Source of the DNA: Alphaproteobacteria bacterium UBA2723
Lineage (GTDB): Bacteria; Pseudomonadota; Alphaproteobacteria; RF32; CAG-239
DNA: 10,076 nucleotides
Direction: 5' to 3'
NCBI GenBank assembly: GCA_002353835.1
Contig: DEKL01000036.1
Span: 647-10,722, forward strand
Shown: positions 5,893-10,076 of the stretch, piece by piece
Numbering within the stretch: position 1 is the first letter of the stretch
Layout: every line of letters begins with the position of its first letter
Made by a program: the position numbers and the translations under genes
The notes under the pieces: model-generated
The model's input: only the letters and a program-made list of their open reading frames with translations
The model's database searches: none
What the model was told of the DNA's origin: nothing

Positions 5893-7045
5893 ATCTGCCT
5901 GTTTTATTTTCCATGCGCCGCGTGCGCATCAGCTTTATTTCTTTAGTGACAACATCATAGCGGTTATTCATGGCATAAGACACATATTTGGCAAATTTCG
6001 GTTCTTTTAAGATATGCGGAAGCTCGGTTAAGCTCTTTTGATTCTTTTTGGCGTTGTCAATAAGCCAATTTAAGGTATATCTGAACAGTTGGCTTAATTG
6101 GTCGCCGTCTTTTAAGCGGTCACAATCTTCCACATCGGAATATGGAGCAAAAGAGTGTTCTATGCCGTCAAGCTCGGGGGCTTTTTGGATTTCTAAATCA
6201 TAAATATTGTTAACGGCAAAGACAGTTTCATTTGCACTCGGGCGAAAGAGAGATAACCCCATGGAAAACGGTTTGTTTTCTTTTCTGAACTCGGCATCCA
6301 TCGGCTGTTTGTTACTGATACGCTCAATGAAGTTATTATGCTCTTTTTTGCGCTTGGTAAAATATTGTAATGCTTTATGATATACGGTGGTGGCGCGGTC
6401 ATCAGCTAAGGACATAAATTTGTAAATTGTGCTTTTAGCAGCACCAAAGGGCGTAACCGGTGCGATATTTATGCCGTGGATTTGCTTAAACAGATAATCT
6501 TGCACTTTTTCGGAATAACCTAATTTTTTCATATCTTCGGCCATTAAATGTTCCATCTGCAACATAACGGTTGAGCCCATGCAATGATTGGTAAAAACAA
6601 GCATATTTAAGCGTTGTGCGGCTTTTTCTATGGAAACCTTATTACCCTGTTCATCACGCAAGCGCGGTGCCAACGTTTTTTGATATAATTCTCTGATAAA
6701 TTGCGGAATATAGGTCTTATCTTCCTCTTTAACGCAACGAATAAACGGGAGCTCGGGGTTTTCCTGCCCATAGCGGGCTAAAACGGCTTCTCTGTCCACA
6801 CGGAAATTTCTATCAGCCAAGTCATATTCAACTGAATAAACCGGAAACTTTTTATCTTTAAGGATTTCTCTTACCATCTTAGCAAAGCCGTTAGCTTTCT
6901 TAGAGTCTTTAGAGTCTGAGCCGGAAAGCGCAATGACACAGGCTTCATCCGGATTTATCATATCTGTTGCAAGCCAGCCGTATTTATTCTGCTTGCTTTT
7001 GGCAACTCTTTGTCCGAGTTTGATATGTGAATTATCCGGTTTCAT
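5891..7045 (-). CDS. Uncharacterised 384-residue protein, weak alpha/beta-hydrolase resemblance
   Basis: The start ATG (7043-7045) follows a strong ribosome binding site (AAGGAGT, complement of 7051-7057). There is no signal peptide. I do not recognise a named family. The order of motifs resembles a divergent alpha/beta hydrolase. A hydrophobic strand ending in a Gly/Ser loop is at residues 35-43 (ACVIALSGS), followed by a strand VYSVEYD at 69-75. A possible nucleophile elbow, NMLVFTNHCMGST, is at 147-159, where Cys155 would sit in the nucleophile place as in dienelactone hydrolases. A late strand TVFAVNNIYD at 274-283 could carry the acid, and GIEHSFAPYSD at 294-304 carries a candidate catalytic His297. 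The elbow has Asn where a small residue is usual, so this is a hypothesis. The region 205-265 is helical and charged, possibly a lid. The C-terminus is basic. The gene is divergent from the ankyrin gene and convergent with ssb. Confidence 0.8.
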   Translation of the reverse strand: MKPDNSHIKLGQRVAKSKQNKYGWLATDMINPDEACVIALSGSDSKDSKKANGFAKMVREILKDKKFPVYSVEYDLADRNFRVDREAVLARYGQENPELPFIRCVKEEDKTYIPQFIRELYQKTLAPRLRDEQGNKVSIEKAAQRLNMLVFTNHCMGSTVMLQMEHLMAEDMKKLGYSEKVQDYLFKQIHGINIAPVTPFGAAKSTIYKFMSLADDRATTVYHKALQYFTKRKKEHNNFIERISNKQPMDAEFRKENKPFSMGLSLFRPSANETVFAVNNIYDLEIQKAPELDGIEHSFAPYSDVEDCDRLKDGDQLSQLFRYTLNWLIDNAKKNQKSLTELPHILKEPKFAKYVSYAMNNRYDVVTKEIKLMRTRRMENKTGR

Positions 7046-7067
7046 TTTTTACTCCTTCTATCCGACC

Positions 7068-7096
7068 ATTATACCCGATTTTTAGATATTGTGCAA
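7068..7096 (-). promoter_or_regulatory. Strong promoter of the 384-residue gene
   Basis: On the minus strand TTGCAC (complement of 7091-7096) is followed after exactly 17 bases by a perfect TATAAT (complement of 7068-7073), 22 bases before the start codon. The short leader contains the ribosome binding site. Confidence 0.75.
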
Positions 7097-7108
7097 GAGG
7101 AAGTTTTG

Positions 7109-7137
7109 TTGACAATGAGGTCTGTTTGGGGTATAAT
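7109..7137 (+). promoter_or_regulatory. Exact-consensus sigma70 promoter of the ankyrin gene
   Basis: TTGACA (7109-7114), a 17-base spacer, then TATAAT (7132-7137): both boxes and the spacing match consensus exactly. Transcription would start near 7144, before the ribosome binding site GCGGAG (7159-7164). The -35 boxes of this and the opposing promoter are only 12 bases apart. Confidence 0.85.
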
Positions 7138-7170
7138 ATCGGTATAGATGTTATAAATGCGGAGATGATG

Positions 7171-8505
7171 ATGAGTAAAGAATTAGACGAGCAGGGTTGG
7201 AAAGATTTACTTTCAGCAGTCAGACATAATCGGGTTGATGAAGTGGCGGCAACAATTAAAGATATGGATGCCGAAACATTAAGCACGCATGAATGTACAA
7301 GAAGCGGTGCTACGCTTTTATACGAGGCGGCAAGACTGGGCAACGAGGATGTTTTAAATTTATTGTTAGATAAAGGTGTGGACCCGAATGTGGCAACCAA
7401 AAGAGGTGATAGACCTTTAGAGAGTATTTCTTTTGTGTATGCTCAAGGAAATACGGAGATAATTGCCAAATATAATCGTATGATTAAAAGATTGCTTCAA
7501 GCCGGTGCTAAAGATGAAAAAGGACAATACACCTCTAAGACGGATTTAATGTGTGCCATAGAAGAAAAAAATATTGATAAAGTTAAAGAGGCAATCGCTA
7601 AAGGGGATGATGTTAATGCCAAAGATAAATACGGCAATCCGGTATGGACTTATGCTATAAGAACTGAAAATAAAGAAATTATGCAGGCATTGATTGACGC
7701 TAAAGTTGATTTGGAAGCACAAAACAAAGACGGTAAAACAGCTTTAATGGCGGCGATTTTTAATTCCCATAATGATATGGCAAAATTTTTGATTGAAAAA
7801 GGGGCAGATGTTAATGCCCGCTCAACCCATAAAAGCACTAAAGATATGACACCGCTGTTTTTTGCTAAAGATAAGGAAATTGTGGAAGCTTTAATTAAAG
7901 CCGGTGCTGATGTGAACGCAAAAGATGCCGAGGGCGAAACAGCCGTTTGGGGAAAATCGGCAGACTGTTTGGAAATTATGCGGAAAGCCGGAGCGGATTT
8001 ATTCGTTAAAAAAGATAACGGGATGACTTTAATAAGTGCGGCGGCCTTTAATAACGACATTGAACGGGTTAAATTTTTGCAGGCGCAGGGTTTGGATATC
8101 AATGCCAAAGACGATAGCGGCTGGACCCCGTTAATGTATGCGGCTATCGGTAAGCAACAGGCTTTTGGGGAGAAGGGAATTCTTAAAACCAGTGAAACAT
8201 CTGCGGAATTTCTTGAGCAAATGCTGGCGCAGGGCGCAAAAGCTTCGATTACCGATGCGGAAGGGCGTACGGCGGTTGATTTGGCAGATGAAAGATGTCC
8301 GGAAGCCAAAAAAACACTTGAACGAGCGCTGGCAAAGGAAAAGAAAGCTCTGAAGAAAGATTTGGGGTTGCAGGCAACCGTTTCCAAATCTATTGAAGAT
8401 AGAAAAGTTCAGGAAGCGCAAGATTATGAAATGCCGAAGCAAATGCCGGATAAAAGTAAACAAAATGGTAGCAAAGCCTTGCCGAGCAATGAGGGGCGCA
8501 GTTAA
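7171..8505 (+). CDS. Ankyrin-repeat protein
   Basis: A 444-residue protein made almost wholly of ankyrin repeats, a helical scaffold for binding other proteins. Three ATGs in a row occur (7165, 7168, 7171). The last is chosen because GGAG (7161-7164) is 6 bases from it. The longer open frame from 7027 is excluded because it starts upstream of the promoter. Residues 1-40 are a helical cap. Repeats are seen at about 45-76, 80-113 (degenerate), 122-153, 155-186, 188-219, 226-252, 255-282, 284-315 and 317-362. Recurrent motifs are ADVNAKD, GKTALMAA and GWTPLMYAA. Two units (226-252 and 255-282) are short, 27-28 residues instead of 33, which would kink the solenoid. Residues 375-444 are a charged, probably disordered tail rich in Lys and Gln. 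No signal peptide is present, so it is cytosolic or exported by a route that leaves no N-terminal trace. The binding partner is unknown. Confidence 0.93.
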   Translation: MSKELDEQGWKDLLSAVRHNRVDEVAATIKDMDAETLSTHECTRSGATLLYEAARLGNEDVLNLLLDKGVDPNVATKRGDRPLESISFVYAQGNTEIIAKYNRMIKRLLQAGAKDEKGQYTSKTDLMCAIEEKNIDKVKEAIAKGDDVNAKDKYGNPVWTYAIRTENKEIMQALIDAKVDLEAQNKDGKTALMAAIFNSHNDMAKFLIEKGADVNARSTHKSTKDMTPLFFAKDKEIVEALIKAGADVNAKDAEGETAVWGKSADCLEIMRKAGADLFVKKDNGMTLISAAAFNNDIERVKFLQAQGLDINAKDDSGWTPLMYAAIGKQQAFGEKGILKTSETSAEFLEQMLAQGAKASITDAEGRTAVDLADERCPEAKKTLERALAKEKKALKKDLGLQATVSKSIEDRKVQEAQDYEMPKQMPDKSKQNGSKALPSNEGRS

Positions 8506-8533
8506 ATTTGTTGTTATAAATTTCAGTCTTTTC

Positions 8534-8561
8534 TTGAAATGAGGTGAAATCAGCGTATGAT
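8534..8561 (+). promoter_or_regulatory. Possible promoter upstream of the 73-residue gene
   Basis: TTGAAA (8534-8539) and TATGAT (8556-8561) are 16 bases apart and both match consensus well. The predicted start near 8568 lies just before the terminator hairpin at 8580-8609. A transcript from here would meet that hairpin at once unless it is read through. Confidence 0.35.
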
Positions 8562-8579
8562 AGCGCATTATACGTTAGG

Positions 8580-8609
8580 AAACGGTGCGTTGTTACCGTT
8601 TATTTTTTT
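8580..8609 (+). terminator. Terminator of the ankyrin gene (or attenuator of the next gene)
   Basis: AAACGGT (8580-8586) pairs perfectly with ACCGTTT (8595-8601) around an 8-base loop, followed by A and seven T (8603-8609). It lies 74 bases after the ankyrin stop codon and 25 bases before the next start codon. If the promoter at 8534-8561 is used, it would sit in the leader of the 73-residue gene. Confidence 0.75.
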
Positions 8610-8633
8610 AATTGAATAAATGAAGGACTGAAA

Positions 8634-8855
8634 ATGATTGAAGATAGTAATATTAATAATAAAGAAGAAGATGGTGCAAATGAAGATAAAATTGTGTATG
8701 GTGAGGATAGCGGGTGCCCGAAAATAAATTGGGAACCGGTGGCTAAAGTTGAGGAAAGCAAAGGACTTGATCCTTATGAGGATGCACCTCAGTCAGTCAA
8801 AGATTTTCATGAAAATTATTGCAATATGTGGCTGCGTGATAAAAGAAGCAGATAG
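8634..8855 (+). CDS. Small acidic hypothetical protein (73 residues)
   Basis: A good ribosome binding site, AAGGA (8623-8627), lies 6 bases before the ATG. The first 30 residues are Asn-, Asp- and Glu-rich and probably disordered (MIEDSNINNKEEDGANEDK). The centre contains CPKINWEPVAKVEE, and the end is more ordered and basic (SVKDFHENYCNMWLRDKRSR). Two cysteines, at residues 28 and 63, are not in a motif. No signal or membrane segment is present. A clear terminator follows, and codon choice matches the neighbours, so I take it as a real gene. The family is unknown. Its position after the ankyrin gene is probably separate transcription, because a terminator lies between them. Confidence 0.7.
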   Translation: MIEDSNINNKEEDGANEDKIVYGEDSGCPKINWEPVAKVEESKGLDPYEDAPQSVKDFHENYCNMWLRDKRSR

Positions 8856-8882
8856 TTGACAAAAAATATTTTATTTATTTTT

Positions 8883-8914
8883 AAACCGTTAGATTATTTT
8901 TCTGGCGGTTTTTT
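8883..8914 (+). terminator. Rho-independent terminator of the 73-residue gene
   Basis: AAACCGTTAG (8883-8892) pairs with CTGGCGGTTT (8902-8911) over ten positions, including two G-T pairs, around a 9-base loop. A T run to 8914 follows. It lies 28 bases after the stop codon. Confidence 0.85.
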
Positions 8915-8934
8915 ATTTTTATGTACAAAAATGC

Positions 8935-8962
8935 TTGACATTTGTCTAAAACATGCTATTCT
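8935..8962 (+). promoter_or_regulatory. Promoter of the structured leader and the 9218 gene
   Basis: A perfect TTGACA (8935-8940), a 16-base spacer and TATTCT (8957-8962) predict a start near 8969. It lies just after the terminator of the previous gene, so it opens a new unit with a leader of about 250 bases. Confidence 0.7.
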
Positions 8963-9033
8963 GACTCTCATTTAGAGATGAATGTCTCAGGTATTTGCAA
9001 ATTGAAGAGCTTTTGCAAAGAGAACTTGAGAAA

Positions 9034-9052
9034 CTCCTTTCAGAAAAGGAGG
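9034..9052 (+). promoter_or_regulatory. Shine-Dalgarno sequestered in a perfect 7-bp hairpin
   Basis: CTCCTTT (9034-9040) pairs with AAAGGAG (9045-9051) across a CAGA tetraloop, covering the Shine-Dalgarno AAAGGAGG (9045-9052). That site is 5 bases before the ATG at 9058. Closing this hairpin would block ribosome entry at the short ORF. The upstream strand could be freed by refolding or by a ribosome. Confidence 0.55.
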
Positions 9053-9057
9053 CTAAC

Positions 9058-9084
9058 ATGTCAAATTTTAATCCTGATAAATAA
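9058..9084 (+). CDS. Possible 8-codon leader peptide MSNFNPDK
   Basis: ATG at 9058 follows the best Shine-Dalgarno of the window (AAAGGAGG), yet the frame ends at TAA after eight codons. The peptide resembles the start of the downstream protein if a three-residue gap is allowed (MSNF...NPDK against MSKFVYINPAK). This could be a leader peptide, a relic of a duplicated gene start, or chance. The strength of the ribosome site, not the peptide, is the evidence. Confidence 0.35.
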   Translation: MSNFNPDK

Positions 9085-9217
9085 AGCACAGATTTGTGTC
9101 ATGTAATTTATTTCAGCACCTAATTGCCAAAATAAATTCAATTACCTTCGTATGGCTTATTGGTCGTATTTGAAGAACGTTTTTATATCATAATTTAATG
9201 AATTCAGGAGAATTAAA

Positions 9218-10076
9218 ATGTCAAAATTTGTTTATATTAACCCGGCAAAAGTTTTTAAAAACCCGAAAACAGGGGAAATTGAGGATATTCGCGCTAAAGA
9301 AATTGCGCATCTTAACACCTTAAAAGAACAGGGTTTTACGGTTATCGGTTTGGAAATGACAGAATCTGCATTAGCCGAACTGTGTGATAGAAATATTGAT
9401 CCGCAACATACGGAAAAAAGAGGCGATCAATCCTGCGCTAAGGAAATTGCCGAAAATGCACCGGCACAACTCGGATGGTTTAAATCCAAAGATTTGGATA
9501 AAATCGTTTTTGTAACAAATCGTGTGGATGTTGACAGTGTGGCAGCATATGTCTTGACGGATAGATATTTGCAGGGCGAAAAAGTTGCTATGAATGAAAA
9601 CATTGAGGCTATCAATACACATGATACAGCGGCAGGATTACCTTGGGTTGAGCCAAAGCCGATTGAAGAAGCTTTTGATCCTAACAGCAAAACCGGCGCA
9701 TTGGCGGCCTCTATTCAGGTATTTAGAGTAACAGAAGAGAATATAGCAGATGTTAAAGGCTTTATTGATAACGGTGAGGTCAGAGATGCCGTGATGGATA
9801 GCTTTAGAAAATCACAACAGGCTATTATTGATAAAGTTAAATCCGGTGAAATCAAAACAGAAGTTGTCGGCGGTATTGCTTATGTTGAGAGCTCTGATCG
9901 GGCGGCAACAAATGTCGGTTATTCTTTGGCTCCGGTTGTGGTTGCCGAAAACCCCGTGATGAGAGCACCAGACGGTCATACATATCGTAAAATCAGTATT
10001 TGCCAGCATTTTGAAGGCGGGTATGTCAATTTGAAAGCTGTCGGTATGGCCTTGGCGACAAAAGAAGAAGGATGGG
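9218..10076 (+). CDS. Unidentified protein with possible DHH-phosphoesterase-like motif (cut by window end)
   Basis: The frame opens at ATG 9218 with AGGAG (9206-9210) 7 bases upstream and stays open for 286 codons to the window end; the C-terminus is missing. There is no signal peptide. Residues 1-90 form a mixed, charged domain (GFTVIGLEMTESALAELC at 39-56). At 95-112 there is KIVFVTNRVDVDSVAAYV, a strand followed by closely spaced aspartates (Asp104, Asp106) and a helix. This resembles the metal-binding DxD segment of DHH-family phosphoesterases and NrnA-like nucleases. Residues 127-137 (NENIEAINTHD) could supply another metal ligand. Near the edge, ICQHFEGGYVNLKAVGMALA (261-280) vaguely resembles the glycine-rich nucleotide-binding end of DHHA1 domains. 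The classical DHH triplet is not seen, so the family call is tentative. It is the first long gene after the structured leader. Codon use is host-like. Confidence 0.85.
   Translation, partial: MSKFVYINPAKVFKNPKTGEIEDIRAKEIAHLNTLKEQGFTVIGLEMTESALAELCDRNIDPQHTEKRGDQSCAKEIAENAPAQLGWFKSKDLDKIVFVTNRVDVDSVAAYVLTDRYLQGEKVAMNENIEAINTHDTAAGLPWVEPKPIEEAFDPNSKTGALAASIQVFRVTEENIADVKGFIDNGEVRDAVMDSFRKSQQAIIDKVKSGEIKTEVVGGIAYVESSDRAATNVGYSLAPVVVAENPVMRAPDGHTYRKISICQHFEGGYVNLKAVGMALATKEEGW

Larger units (their letters stand above)
8968..9217 (+). promoter_or_regulatory. Long structured 5' leader, candidate cis-regulatory RNA
   Basis: The predicted transcript start is near 8969 and the main gene starts at 9218, so the leader is about 250 bases, while other leaders here are about 20-45. 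It contains a two-part hairpin: CTCAGGT (8986-8992) against ACTTGAG (9024-9030) with one wobble, and TTTGC (8994-8998) against GCAAA (9015-9019). Next is the Shine-Dalgarno hairpin at 9034-9051, then a small hairpin GCACA/TGTGT (9086-9099). Last is AATTTATTT (9105-9113) against AAATAAATT (9130-9138), extendable by GTAATT/AATTAC. I do not recognise a known riboswitch class. It may sense a metabolite, temperature or ribosome behaviour, or simply be a structured untranslated region. Confidence 0.45.

Noticed and set aside
7027..7170. Longer N-terminus of the ankyrin protein from an ATG at 7027
   Set aside because: It would start upstream of the exact-consensus promoter and overlap the opposing gene. 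The ATG at 7171 has a well-placed GGAG and begins the sensible protein.
7650..8387. 245-codon open frame on the minus strand
   Set aside because: It lies wholly inside the ankyrin coding region. Its composition is Ser/Ala/Leu-rich as expected of an antisense shadow, and I see no independent reason to read it as a gene.
8978..9106. 42-residue Cys-containing ORF across the leader
   Set aside because: No Shine-Dalgarno, and it reads through the hairpins and the strong ribosome site at 9045 in another frame.
9152..9193. 13-codon ORF MAYWSYLKNVFIS in the leader
   Set aside because: No ribosome binding site; it could easily occur by chance.

Overview
The window looks like a chromosomal segment of an uncultured, fairly AT-rich alphaproteobacterium, possibly host- or gut-associated. 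The best anchors are a single-stranded DNA-binding protein with an alphaproteobacterial-type OB domain and a DDDIPF tip, a periplasmic LIV-type binding protein, and an ankyrin-repeat protein. Most genes have clear AAGGA/GGAG ribosome binding sites, sigma70-like promoters and simple Rho-independent terminators. They strongly prefer AAA for Lys and TTT for Phe. The genus-level guess is inference; no rRNA or tRNA was seen.

Layout: 3-149 (+) is the tail of an unidentified gene. It converges on an uncharacterised 266-residue protein at 180-980 (-). A divergent promoter pair at about 1006-1085 serves that gene and a COG2509-type FAD-dependent dehydrogenase at 1112-2692 (+). The 2693-2983 gap holds a long palindrome, a strong terminator and a promoter. 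It is followed by an orphan 278-residue gene at 2984-3820 (+). That gene has its own terminators on both sides, no Shine-Dalgarno and codon usage unlike every neighbour, so it is the best candidate for acquired DNA. Next come an orphan LIV-type binding protein at 3965-5077 (+) and a repeat-bearing gap at 5078-5365, which contains a palindrome centred on TTTAAA and a 28-bp direct repeat. The ssb gene follows at 5366-5842 (+). It shares a bidirectional terminator with an unidentified 384-residue protein at 5891-7045 (-), which has weak alpha/beta-hydrolase-like features. Across a second divergent promoter region, whose plus-strand arm is an exact TTGACA-17-TATAAT, lies an ankyrin-repeat protein (7171-8505, +). 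A 73-residue acidic protein follows (8634-8855, +).

The last segment starts with a promoter at 8935-8962 and an unusual leader of about 250 nt. The leader has several hairpins, including one that exactly pairs the strong Shine-Dalgarno of an 8-codon ORF. It ends at a 286-codon gene (9218 to the window end, +) with a possible divergent DHH-phosphoesterase-like motif, cut by the window edge.

No operon-scale pathway is evident. Most genes are single transcription units bounded by their own promoters and terminators. The ssb and FAD-enzyme genes are housekeeping-like; the rest are accessory or uncharacterised. The most noteworthy items are the structured leader at 8968-9217, the compositionally foreign orphan cassette at about 2865-3871, and the hydrolase-like/ankyrin divergent pair.
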